In this document: positions 55,028-63,870 of the stretch, piece by piece
Layout of the letters: every line of letters begins with the position of its first letter
Position numbering within the stretch: position 1 is the stretch's first letter
NCBI GenBank assembly: GCA_016213205.1
Contig: JACRAZ010000027.1
Span: 84,340 to 148,339, forward strand
Direction of reading: 5' to 3'
DNA from: Burkholderiales bacterium
GTDB lineage: Bacteria; Pseudomonadota; Gammaproteobacteria; Burkholderiales; Burkholderiaceae_C
DNA length: 64,000 bases
Program-made: the position numbers and the translations under genes
Notes under the pieces: model-generated
Told to the model about the DNA's origin: nothing
The model's database searches: none
The model's input: only the letters and a program-made list of their open reading frames with translations

Positions 55028-56083
55028 TCAGGGAGCGTCGTTCAGGTCAGCGAGGACCTTCTGAAGCGCGGCCTCGAAGGCTGGCCAGCGCGACTGAGCC
55101 AGGACACCTCGCGGCAACTCGACGGTGACCGCCCCGCCCTTGCCTGCCCGGATCACGCCCTTCTTTCCCTCGGCCAACGCAAAGGTCTGAGTGACCTCCT
55201 TGGGCGTTGCCTTTGGCTTCGGCGAGCTCGATGCGGTCAGGGCCCGAAACACCTCGGCAGCCGCCGGTCGCGGCGTCCGTCCTGCCAAGGCCCTCGCCGC
55301 GGCAAGCACAGCGTCTGGGTCCTGCTCGAACGCCTTGTCGAGCGCGACCACCCAGCGGAACTGAATGTCCACCGGACTGCGGAACGCCCCAACCACCTCC
55401 TGCGGAAGCTCGGCCACACGCAACGCCTTGGCCACGTTGCTGTGATCCAGGCCGATCTGCTCCGCAAGGCGCCGGGCGCTCGGAAACAGGCCCTCGTTCA
55501 GCGCCTTGTGATAGCTGACGCCCTGCTCCCATGCGGACAGATTCGAGCGCCCTCGGTTCTCCCGCTGCATCTGCACGTAGAGGGTCTGGTCATCGACGTT
55601 CTCATCGACAACCGCTCGCACCGGCAGACCCAGTTCAAGGCAAGCGCGCGTCCGCCGCGAGCCGTACACCAATTCGAAGCGCGGGCCGTCTCCCTGCTCG
55701 CCCGGTGCGCCACGCATCGGCCGCACCTTGATGGGCTGAACGTTCCCACCGGCGCTTTCGATCTCCTGCTTGAGTTCGCTGAATGCCTGGCTCGAGAACG
55801 AGTCTGGATGGCGGTCGGCCCAGCGCGTCAGCACGATCTGGCGCGGGTCAATGAGTTGCTCGCCGACCTGCAGTTTGAGCCTTTCGATCTCGGCATTGAG
55901 CTTCGATACGGCTTCCGTGTCGGCCGCTGCGCCGGAGAGCATTCGGGAGAGCATCCCCACCCCGGTGCGAGGAACGGCTGGCTTCACCTCGGCCTGAGGC
56001 TCAGTAGCTGCAGCGGGTGCGGGCGCCTCGACATGGTCCGGAATCTTGAAGGCGATCCCTTGCCCCTTCTTCTGAGTGGCCAC
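55028..56083 (-). CDS. parB: Plasmid partition protein ParB
   Basis: 351 aa from GTG 56083 (GGAGG 5 bases upstream). ParB/Sulfiredoxin-like CTPase region: LIDPRQIVLTRWADRHPDSF...FSELKQEIESAGGNVQPIKVRPM...FELVYGSRRTRACLELGLPV, where YGSRRTR corresponds to the GERRxR box. A helix-turn-helix follows (RRLAEQIGLDHSNVAKALRVAELP). It binds parS, most likely the four palindromes just downstream, and works with ParA. It lies 1 base after the parA stop. Confidence 0.93.
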   Translation of the reverse strand: MATQKKGQGIAFKIPDHVEAPAPAAATEPQAEVKPAVPRTGVGMLSRMLSGAAADTEAVSKLNAEIERLKLQVGEQLIDPRQIVLTRWADRHPDSFSSQAFSELKQEIESAGGNVQPIKVRPMRGAPGEQGDGPRFELVYGSRRTRACLELGLPVRAVVDENVDDQTLYVQMQRENRGRSNLSAWEQGVSYHKALNEGLFPSARRLAEQIGLDHSNVAKALRVAELPQEVVGAFRSPVDIQFRWVVALDKAFEQDPDAVLAAARALAGRTPRPAAAEVFRALTASSSPKPKATPKEVTQTFALAEGKKGVIRAGKGGAVTVELPRGVLAQSRWPAFEAALQKVLADLNDAP

Positions 56084-56084
56084 C

Positions 56085-57293
56085 TCAACCTCCCACCTGG
56101 CGCTGCCAGAACGTTTCCATCTGCTGTTCGATCAGGTCCACGAACCGATCGTAGGCTTCGAAGGCGCTCTTGAACGTGCGCGTCGAGGCGTTATCGCGAC
56201 TCGCGTCGTAGACGGTTCCGAACTCCTTGCTGGCGGTGCGAACAGCCTCGACGTCGGGAATTTCAACGGGCAGGACGCGCTCGGCGTAGGCGGCCTGGAT
56301 CCACTCGCGGATGATCGCGGTCGACTGCCCGGTGTTGTCCTTGGGCGCGGCGTACTTCACCTTCGACAGCAGGATGTTGATGAACGCGAAGTCCTTGCCG
56401 GCGCCGCGGCCGGCGAAATCGTCTGCCAGGTCCTTGAACAGATCCCAGAACTGCGCGCTCGACGCGAAGTCCAGGTTGCTCGGGGGCAGCGGCATGATGA
56501 TGCCGTCGCTCGCCATGAGGGCGTTCACCGTCAGGAACGACAGCGACGGCGGCGTGTCGCAGATGATCACGTCGTACTTCGACCGGATGGGGTCGAGCCC
56601 GTAGTCGAGCGTGCGCCAAAACTGGAACGAGGCTTCCTTGAGTTGCCGCGTCGGCAGGATGAACTCAGCAGAGAAGAGGGGAGAGGAGGAGGGCACCAGA
56701 TCCACGCCATCCCAGTACGTCGGCCGGATGGCGTAGTTGATGTCCGGCTCGTCGCCACTGAACATTGGCAACAAGGTCTGGGTGACGTCAACCTCCGCGT
56801 CGGGAAGGAATCCGAAGAGGGTCGTCATGCTGCCCTGAGGATCGACGTCGACCACCAAGACCTTGTGGCCCCGCATGCTGAGGCCTTGGGCGAGGGTGGT
56901 TGCAGTGGTCGTCTTCGAACTGCCGCCCTTGAAGTGCGCCGTGGAGATCGTGATGGCCTCGCCACCTTCGGGCCGCAGATGGGCCGATCGGTAGTGGCGG
57001 GCCCACTGCCGCATCTCCGAGAGCGTGAACTCGCGACGCGCCCCAGTCGAGGTCAGCCGCCCGGTCGGAAGCCCACCCGGATTGCGCACGCGATAGTCAT
57101 ACTGCGAGCGCTCGATCTTCAGCCGCTCGATGAGTTGCGTCGCTGAGAACGTCGGCGGCAACTTGCGGGCATCCGGCGCTAGCATCACCCCGCGGGCCTG
57201 CGCCACGATGGAGGTCGCGCGCTCTGCCTGCTCAGTGATCGCCTTAAGCGAGATCGGGTGGGTGGCTGACGGCCCCTGTGTGGTCGGATCCAT
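56085..57293 (-). CDS. parA: Plasmid partition ATPase ParA (type Ia)
   Basis: 402 aa. The deviant Walker A is in STAHFKGGSSKTTTATTLAQGLS (near residue 120), followed by VLVVDVDPQGSMTTLFGF and DVIICDTPPSLSFLTVNAL. The ~110-residue N-terminal region has a helix-turn-helix/MerR-like part (FSATQLIERLKIERSQYDYRVRNPGGLPTGRLTSTGARREFTLSEMRQW), as in type Ia ParA proteins that repress their own operon. It segregates ParB-parS complexes over the nucleoid. Confidence 0.94.
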   Translation of the reverse strand: MDPTTQGPSATHPISLKAITEQAERATSIVAQARGVMLAPDARKLPPTFSATQLIERLKIERSQYDYRVRNPGGLPTGRLTSTGARREFTLSEMRQWARHYRSAHLRPEGGEAITISTAHFKGGSSKTTTATTLAQGLSMRGHKVLVVDVDPQGSMTTLFGFLPDAEVDVTQTLLPMFSGDEPDINYAIRPTYWDGVDLVPSSSPLFSAEFILPTRQLKEASFQFWRTLDYGLDPIRSKYDVIICDTPPSLSFLTVNALMASDGIIMPLPPSNLDFASSAQFWDLFKDLADDFAGRGAGKDFAFINILLSKVKYAAPKDNTGQSTAIIREWIQAAYAERVLPVEIPDVEAVRTASKEFGTVYDASRDNASTRTFKSAFEAYDRFVDLIEQQMETFWQRQVGG

Positions 57294-57633
57294 GCGTTCC
57301 TTGCAGTGCGCTATGACAATGAACGCAATTCTACGTGAGGCAGTGCTTTTTCAAGACATCGATGCATTCCACGTCTATCGCAGATGAGTCGGTGCATCGG
57401 TGTCATAGAGCCTGGATTTCCGGACGTTCTGTACCCTTTCTCCAAGGTCAGTCGTCGATCAGTTTAAGAAGTTCAATAGTTCAAGACTTTCATGGCCGGA
57501 AACCTGTGTCAAATCAATGGGTTAGACGGCATTCCGTCCGGACTCCTGGCCTGAGCCGTCCGGACATCACCGCGGAAGCGTCCTTGAAGCGACCTGGAAG
57601 CGTCCGGAAAGTCCTGGGGATAACTTCCACGCC

Positions 57634-57642
57634 TGTGGATAA
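57634..57642 (-). promoter_or_regulatory. DnaA box
   Basis: tgtggataa, the complement of the consensus ttatccaca. A weaker ggggataac lies 17 bases upstream. Confidence 0.75.
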
Positions 57643-57644
57643 CT

Positions 57645-57661
57645 TGCTGTCCGGCTTTTCA
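57645..57661. repeat. Origin iteron matching the integrase motif
   Basis: tgctgtccggcttttca, the inverse of tgaaaagccggacagca. It shares the 13-base run tgaaaagccggac plus the next a with integrase copy c. Confidence 0.7.
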
Positions 57662-57724
57662 TGCCCCGCCTCGGGTCGCCGGACGCCTTGGCAGTACCTG
57701 TCCGAACTGGCCAGCGTGCCGCCA

Positions 57725-57741
57725 AAGCGTCCGGGTTTTCA
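57725..57741. repeat. Origin iteron
   Basis: aagcgtccgggttttca, the inverse of tgaaaacccggacgctt, 15 of 17 bases as in integrase copy c. A related copy aagcgtccggaaagtc starts at 57598. Confidence 0.7.
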
Positions 57742-57814
57742 GGACCCTGGTAGGCGCAATCTCGATCAGGTCTGATCGAACGCCCCCAAGGACATGTAAC
57801 GTCCAAGAGACGCT

Positions 57815-57835
57815 GGTCAACCCGGACGTTTGACC
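57815..57835. promoter_or_regulatory. Inverted repeat before rep, candidate Rep operator
   Basis: Arms ggtcaa and ttgacc around an iteron core (cccggacg), 26 bases before the rep start. Many Rep_3 initiators repress their own gene from an inverted iteron placed exactly here. Confidence 0.6.
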
Positions 57836-57860
57836 GAGACCGGCGACCTAGAATGGACGC

Positions 57861-59300
57861 ATGAGCGGCGTGGCAATCGTGAAGCAGATGGATGTGGTGC
57901 AGGGCATGCTGCACAAGTCCGTCATTGCTTTGGCGATCGTGCCGACCAATCGCTCGCTGACGGTCACCGGCCGTAAAGCGTACTCCGTGATGCTGCACCT
58001 TGCACAGATGCAGGCGGCCGCGGGAACCGAGGGACCGGACGGCGGCTTCGCCGCGCCACTGAACTCGATACTGCGCGGCTTCGGCGCCACCAACAGCATC
58101 TCGAGCGACGCGAAGAAGTACATCGATCAGATGATCTCGACGAAAGTCGAATGGCGACCGCTGTCGAAGTCCGAGCAGCAACTGCCACTGACCTTCGACA
58201 CGAACGGGAAGGAAGAGGGCGCTCCGGCGCCGCAGATCACCGACGAGCTGCGCATCTTCAACCTCCTCGCGGAAGTGCGCATCTACAAGCGCGCGGGCGA
58301 GAACTGGGTCACCTGGTACTACCCGCCATCAATTCGAGAAGAGTTGGTCAGCCCCTCCCGATGGGCGCAGGTCGACTTCGCCGTTCTGCGCCAACTCACG
58401 ACCTACTGTGCGGTCGCGCTCTACGAGATGTGCGCACGATATCGGGACAGCCCCGCGGGCGTCACCAGCCGGCAGCACTGGACGTGGTGGGCCGAGACGC
58501 TGCGGAGCTCACCGACCTCCAAGGTCCGCGCCTGGCGCAAGTTCAAGAACGAGTTCGTGACGCCGGCCATCAAGGAGATCAACGAGCTCGGCGACATCGA
58601 GATCGAACTGATCGAGTTCAGGCGAGGGCGCGAGGTCGAGTACGTTCAGTTCGGCGTGAAGAAGATGGCGCGCCGGCCTGAGCGGATCGCGCCGGCGGCG
58701 CCGGACGTCACCAACATCCTGCGCGGCGGAAAGCTTGGGATCCGCGACACGGTGATCGAAGAACTCGAGCGCACGTACGGGGTCGACGCCGTCAGCGAGG
58801 GTCTGGATCGCTACGAACGATTCATGAGCGGAGGCGATCGCCCGCGCATCGGCAACGCCGGTGCCTACCTGCGAACCATCATCGCGAACAAGGCGCGCGA
58901 GGAGGCCGTGGCAGGGCAGGGCGCCACATCGGAATCGAGCGCTCAGGTCGTGGTCGAACCGGCGAAGACACCAGCCGTGGCCCGATCGCAGCGAGACATC
59001 GAAGACGCGGAGCGGCACCGCCGCTTTACGTTGATTCGCGATCAGTTCGCCAAACTCGAGCCGGACGAGCAACTCGAGTGGGTCCGGCGGGTGCGCGATG
59101 AGGCCGATGCGACCACGGCACCAAGCCCCAGCATCATGAAACGCCTGGCGCGTGGCGAATGGCAGTCCCCATTGGTCCAGGTGATGGTGATCCAGCACTA
59201 CGCCAAGAGCGAACTGGGCGAGGACTGGGCGAGCCTGCCGGCCGACGAGTTCGAAAGCCTGATGGCCACCGACGCGAACAGCGAGCGCGGCGTAGGTTGA
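57861..59300 (+). CDS. Plasmid replication initiator (Rep_3/RepB-like)
   Basis: 479 aa from ATG 57861. The N-terminal winged-helix initiator domain is recognisable: QGMLHKSVIALAIVPTNRSLTVTGRKAYSVMLHLAQMQ, later VDFAVLRQLTTYCAVALYEMCARYRDSP...WAETLRSSP and WRKFKNEFVTPAIKEINE. Longer than classical ~300-aa RepA; the C-terminal 200 residues (VTNILRGGKLGIRDTVIEELERTYG...) are an extension. It should bind the iterons in the upstream origin. Only 49 bases separate it from the TnpB-like gene. Confidence 0.85.
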   Translation: MSGVAIVKQMDVVQGMLHKSVIALAIVPTNRSLTVTGRKAYSVMLHLAQMQAAAGTEGPDGGFAAPLNSILRGFGATNSISSDAKKYIDQMISTKVEWRPLSKSEQQLPLTFDTNGKEEGAPAPQITDELRIFNLLAEVRIYKRAGENWVTWYYPPSIREELVSPSRWAQVDFAVLRQLTTYCAVALYEMCARYRDSPAGVTSRQHWTWWAETLRSSPTSKVRAWRKFKNEFVTPAIKEINELGDIEIELIEFRRGREVEYVQFGVKKMARRPERIAPAAPDVTNILRGGKLGIRDTVIEELERTYGVDAVSEGLDRYERFMSGGDRPRIGNAGAYLRTIIANKAREEAVAGQGATSESSAQVVVEPAKTPAVARSQRDIEDAERHRRFTLIRDQFAKLEPDEQLEWVRRVRDEADATTAPSPSIMKRLARGEWQSPLVQVMVIQHYAKSELGEDWASLPADEFESLMATDANSERGVG

Positions 59301-59349
59301 GTCGGTCGTCGTGGGGGAGCGAGGCGTTGACGTCCACCTCTCCGGTAGT

Positions 59350-61134
59350 ATGCTGTGGAAAACCACAGTATTCGCCGTGCTGTACGCCTTCGAAGCCCGC
59401 ATTCCAGCCGACGGCGCCCTCGACGGCGTGCTTGCGGAGAACGCCTCGAATTGGTCGCGAGGTCTACGAGTAGCCTGGACCCTGCTGTACCGGCGCATGC
59501 TTCCCGAGAAGGAGGTCTACGCCGCACTGAAGCGCCTGGACTTCACCAGCTACCAGGTCGGCAGCTTGTTGTTGTCTGCGCGGACGCGCCACGCCTCGCT
59601 GCTTGAGGCCAAGAGATTCGAGTTGCAGCAGCTTCAGTTGTCGCTCGCGCAGCGGGAGGTTGCGTTGGCGACCAAGGTAAAGAAGATTGCGACGCTCGAA
59701 CGGCGTCGAGACAAGCTGCGCCTGAAGCGAAGTGCATGGGCCCCGAAGCATGGCAAGGCCCGCTCCAAGCGTCAGCTTGATGTGCTCGGCAAGCTGCGGG
59801 ACATCGGATCCGAGATCCGTCTCTGTCGCACTTGGGTCCAGCAGAAGGAGGCGGTGCTCCGCGCCAAGAGAGGCATCGCGAAGCGGCTATCGAACGCCAT
59901 TGATCGCGGGCACGTCGGTCTGTGTTTCGGCTCCAAGAAGCTCTTGGCACAGCGTCCGACGGAGTCGAATAAGGAAACGACGCCGTTCGCGACGGTTGCC
60001 GACTGGCGCGCGCGTTGGGATTCCGAGCGTGATGGCCAGTGGTGGTCGGTCGGGCACGCAAAGAAGCCTCAAGGCAACGCTGAAGTTCAGTGGTTGCCGG
60101 AGACCAACGATTTGCGCGTCCGGCTGACCGACATGCTCGCGCACCGGCGCATGGACGAGCTTGGTGTGCCGCACTCCGGCACCGAACAGAGATTCATGCC
60201 GATGCGGATGCAGTGTCGCTTTGTCACTGTCTCCGGGGTCGACTTTGTCTCGCACCATGGCGCAGCGCGGGCGGCATTGCTGGACGCCATCGGCAAGCAT
60301 CAACCGGTGACGATGCGCGTCCTGTCTCGATTGCAGGAGGACGGATCTCGCGCATGGTATGCACTCGCCAGCGTCGATGTGCCCGCGCAGTTCGCGGAGG
60401 GACGACCGTTGACACGCGAGGCCGGGGTCATTGGCGTGGATCTCAACGCCCGCGGTGTGGCATGGTGCGCGGTCACGCCCAATGGCAATCGAATGTCGAA
60501 CCAGCACGGCTTCATGCCGTGGGACCTCAAAGGGCTTAGTGCTGGCGAACGCGGGCGGACTATCGGCACGACAGTGGCGCAGGTCGTCCGAACCGCCGAG
60601 CGCATGCGCATGGCCGTGTCGATCGAGAGTCTCGACTTCAGGGTTCGCAAGGCGGCGATGCGCGCCAACAACTCCAACAGGCGCTACAACGACATGTTGA
60701 GCAGCATGCCGACTTCGCAGTTCGAGCAGCTGTTGTTGCGAGCGTGCGAGAGACATCAGCTGACGTTGTATTCGGTGAACCCGTCGTACTCGTCGGTCGG
60801 AGGATTCGCCAAGTTCGGCCGCGCTGCCCGGATGAACGCCGACACGTCAGCGGCATGGTGGCTGGCCCGTCAAGCGCTGTTCGGTTCCGACTGGAAGACC
60901 GAAGGCGTGCAGAGCTATGTTCGTAAGGTTGACGAGCGACTCGTCTTTCCCCAAATGCCCAACCGGATGCAGAGCATGAAGGCGGCAGATGGATTGCGAT
61001 GGAGAGATGTCGCCCGTGGCTTGGGAAGGAACCGCAGGTTGTGGGGCGCTCGCCTCAAGATCTTGCTCTCCCAGGTCGAAGCCGCTTCCCGCTCGAAAGA
61101 GCAACCCGCCCCGGCGATGTCGCCCACGGGATAG
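59350..61134 (+). CDS. TnpB/Cas12-like RNA-guided nuclease homologue, stand-alone
   Basis: 594 aa from ATG 59350 (an upstream in-frame GTG at 59311 would add 13 aa). The C-terminal RuvC domain has all three acidic residues: Asp364 in VIGVDLNARGVAWC, Glu426 in AVSIESLDF and Asp498 in MNADTSAAWWLARQAL. The zinc finger between motifs II and III that TnpB normally has is gone: VNPSYSSVGGFAKFGRAARM has no CxxC pair. Residues ~95-190 form a long coiled-coil-like region. No TnpA, IS ends or CRISPR array are seen. Directly behind rep, it looks like a plasmid-resident function rather than a transposon gene. Confidence 0.8.
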   Translation: MLWKTTVFAVLYAFEARIPADGALDGVLAENASNWSRGLRVAWTLLYRRMLPEKEVYAALKRLDFTSYQVGSLLLSARTRHASLLEAKRFELQQLQLSLAQREVALATKVKKIATLERRRDKLRLKRSAWAPKHGKARSKRQLDVLGKLRDIGSEIRLCRTWVQQKEAVLRAKRGIAKRLSNAIDRGHVGLCFGSKKLLAQRPTESNKETTPFATVADWRARWDSERDGQWWSVGHAKKPQGNAEVQWLPETNDLRVRLTDMLAHRRMDELGVPHSGTEQRFMPMRMQCRFVTVSGVDFVSHHGAARAALLDAIGKHQPVTMRVLSRLQEDGSRAWYALASVDVPAQFAEGRPLTREAGVIGVDLNARGVAWCAVTPNGNRMSNQHGFMPWDLKGLSAGERGRTIGTTVAQVVRTAERMRMAVSIESLDFRVRKAAMRANNSNRRYNDMLSSMPTSQFEQLLLRACERHQLTLYSVNPSYSSVGGFAKFGRAARMNADTSAAWWLARQALFGSDWKTEGVQSYVRKVDERLVFPQMPNRMQSMKAADGLRWRDVARGLGRNRRLWGARLKILLSQVEAASRSKEQPAPAMSPTG

Positions 61135-61232
61135 AAGACATGGCTTTCAGCCCGGGACCACTAGGCCCCTGGGCGGTGGCATTCAGCCACCTGTGGGTGA
61201 TCGTTGTCGCCGATGTCGGAACTTCAACCGGC
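61135..61232 (+). ncRNA. Candidate guide/scaffold RNA after the TnpB-like gene
   Basis: GC-rich segment straight after the stop with two stacked hairpins: gccc...gggc (61150-61153/61171-61174, with inner ggg/ccc pairing) and ggtggc-attca-gccacc (61175-61191). TnpB omega-RNAs overlap the 3' end of the gene and extend just past it, so position and structure fit. No guide boundary can be defined because no transposon end is visible. Inference only. Confidence 0.4.
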
Positions 61233-61271
61233 AAAAAAAAGAAGAACCGCAGCAGCGCAAGCTGCTGCGGT
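61233..61271 (-). terminator. Rho-independent terminator of the helicase gene
   Basis: Perfect 11-bp stem accgcagcagc/gctgctgcggt with loop gcaa (61246-61271). On the minus strand it is followed by ttcttctttttttt. It lies 66 bases after the helicase stop. There is no T-run on the + strand, so it does not end the TnpB-like transcript by itself. Confidence 0.88.
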
Positions 61272-61336
61272 CTCAATGGTCGACAGCTTTGAGCCCTGCC
61301 TAGACCGCTTGCGCGATGGGACTTGATCCCCAGCCG

Positions 61337-63870
61337 TTAGGCCGCCACTTTCTCCGAGACATCTTCGACGGCATCGCTGCCGACTTCGTCTTTCCCGAGG
61401 TCAAGTTCAGCGTCGAGCTCGCGCTGCCGCACGATCAACGACGCGAGTCGCTGCTCATGCTCGAATGGCCGCTGAAGCTCCGCCGTCAGGCCGTCGAGCT
61501 TGGCCCGCATACGTGCCAGGCGTTCGGCGCAGTCATCGCGGTGGGGCGCAATGCCCTGGATGGTCTCGATCAAGGCCGCATGCAGCGCCGGTCCGGTCTG
61601 GCACGCACGGCACTCGTGGGAGCTTTCGCCCCGCACGAACAAATGCACCTCGTCCTCTGCGCGTCCGATGAACACGCCCAGCTCGAAGCTGCCGATCGCA
61701 CCCACCACCTCGTCTCTCGCAGATCGCGAGATCGCGGCACGAGCGCTGCGAACGACCGCACGCAGGGCATCGCCGATGTCCTCACGGCCTCGGTAGCGGC
61801 GACGATGGATGTCGACCACCACGTCCGTAGCCAGCAACGCATGGGCTTGCGTGGCATCCGCTTCCAGGGCCGCGAGCAGCCGTTGATTGCTCTCGATGCG
61901 CATCGGCAGTGCAGCCACCTCGGATTCGTTCGCATAGCGCTGGTTGCGCCACACGGACAACAAGGAGGCGTACCGTGCGATCTCCGCATCGACGCCGGCC
62001 TTCTCGATGATCTTCGGATTGCCCGAAGCGAGGGCCTTCACTTCCGCGTAGGTCAGGGTCGCCAGTTCGACGTCCTCGACGGACCGGATGCCCTTGTCCC
62101 CGCTCATCACCTGCGCGATGAACTTGGCTTTGGTCAGCACCGTCTGCCAACTGTACGCATCGAAGCTTCCTTCGGTGACGTAGCGGATGATCTCCACCTC
62201 GGCGCATTCATTGCCTTGGCGCAGGATCCTTCCCTCCCGCTGCTCGACGTCGCAGGGACGCCAGGGGCAGTCGAGTTCGTGCAGTGCCACGAGTCGCCGC
62301 TGCACATTCGTGCCGACGCCCATCTTCGGGGTCGAACCGAGCAGCACGCGGACCTTGCCCTCGCGCACTTGGCGGAAGAGCTTGGCCTTCTGTGAGTCGG
62401 TCTCGGCATCGTGGATGAACGCGATCTGCTCGGCCGGCAGGCCTCGCTCGATCAGTGCGTCGCGCAGCGCCTGGTAGACGCTGAATGCCATGCCACTCTT
62501 TGGCGTGGACAGGTCGCAGAACACCAGCTGGGCCCTCTTGAGGCCTGCGGTCTGCTGCCAGATGTCGTGCACCTCGCGTGCACACTGCGCCACCTTGCCG
62601 CCGGGGTCGCCGGGCTGACGGCTGTTGATCAACCGCATGTCGAGCGCGGCAAGCCGGCCCTCGTTGGCGATCATGAGCATGTTGTCTTCGCGCGGATCCA
62701 CGCGCTCGGTCTTCAGCCGTTCGGCCCGCTTCACGAGACTGCGCACGAAAGCGCGCAGCGCCTCGCTCGGCTTGCAGGTCACGGTCCTCGGCTTGTCGCC
62801 CTTGAGGGCGGGCACCGGCAGCTTCAGCATCTCGCGCGTGCGGATGTCCGACACGTCGCAGAACACCGTCATCAGGTCCGGCACGTTGATGAAGCGTGCG
62901 AATCGCGTGTTGAGGCGATAGCCGCTGCCGTCGGGTGCGATCTCCAGCGCCGTGACCGTTTCCCCGAAGGTGGCGGCCCAGGCATCGAACTGCTCGAGGC
63001 CCAGCGCGCGCAACGTGTTCGGCTGCAGGTAGCGCTGGAAGGTGTGCACCTCGGCCATGCTGTTGGCCACCGGGGTCGCCGTGGCCAACACGACGCCACG
63101 ATGCTCGCCCCGGTAGAGGTTCATCGTGTAGCGCGTCTTCAGGTACAGGTCGAATGCCCGCTGAGAGTTGCTCAGCGGCAGGCCTGCGATGCGTGCCATT
63201 TTGGTGTGGCGGAAAAGGTTCTTGGCCGAGTGGGCCTCGTCGTAGGCGAGCCAGTCGACCCCCAGTGCTTCCCAGCAGAGGAAGTCGTCCTTGCGCTCCT
63301 GGTTCTCCAGCCGTTCGAGGCGGATCTTCCAGGTCTTCTTCATGCGCTCGAGCTGCTTGACGATCCGGTTGGAACGGCTGTCCGCGCTGCACATGCGCAC
63401 GGCCATCTCGATCTCGCGGATGGTGTCCTTGATGAAGTCGGCGGTGAAGCCGGCGGACATGGGCAGCAGTTCGAAGGTCGAATGCGTCATCACGATCGCA
63501 TCCCAGTCGCCCGTGGCCACGCGTGCCACGAACTCCCGCCGGCGGTCGCCCGCCAGGTCCTCCTTGGTCGCCATCAGGACGGCTGCCGAGGGATAGAGCC
63601 GCACCAGTTCGGCGGCGTACTGCTCGAGGCAGTGATTCGGCACGATGTGGGCCGGCTTGTTGGCCAGCCCCAAGCGGCGTAGCTCCATGCTGGCCGCCAC
63701 CATGATTGCCGTCTTCCCGGCGCCCACCGCGTGGAACAGCCCGGTGTTGCCGGACTGCACGACGCGCCAGATCGCGTTGCGCTGGCTCCCGTGGAGTTCG
63801 AAGCATTGCGAGAAGCCGGGCAGCTTCAGATGCGAGCCGTCGAACTCGCGCTGACGGATGCAGTTGTCGG
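61337..63870 (-). CDS. SNF2/DEAH-type helicase of large plasmid or phage-defence type (5' exon beyond intron)
   Basis: 844 visible codons of a superfamily 2 helicase. Motif I FHAVGAGKTAIMVAA, motif II LAYDEAHSAKN, motif III-like VLATATPVANSMAEV, C-terminal RecA domain with STPKMGVGTNVQRRL and motif VI QREGRILRQGN. Such proteins on plasmids and phages (DarB-like, often fused to an N-6 DNA methylase) are very large; the N-terminal part lies outside the window. At about 63870 the reading frame meets a group II intron, so the gene is split. A C-terminal coiled region (RMRAKLDGLTAELQRPFEHEQRL...) ends in an acidic tail. Confidence 0.82.

Larger units (their letters stand above)
57294..57860. other. 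Plasmid-type replication origin region
   Basis: 567 bases between parA and rep. Contents: a pair of 11-bp inverted arms (gcgctatgaca 57308-57318 and tgtcatagagc 57401-57411) suited to ParA autorepression; an AT-richer stretch 57440-57525; a DnaA box; and at least six copies of a CGTCCGGA/G-type iteron (around 57418, 57531, 57555, 57598, 57645 and 57725). An inverted repeat sits before rep. This combination marks an iteron-controlled oriV. Confidence 0.8.

Noticed and set aside
61233..61271. Strong hairpin after the TnpB-like gene as part of its guide RNA
   Set aside because: The A-tract is on the left side, so it is a classical terminator for the minus-strand helicase that ends 66 bases away.
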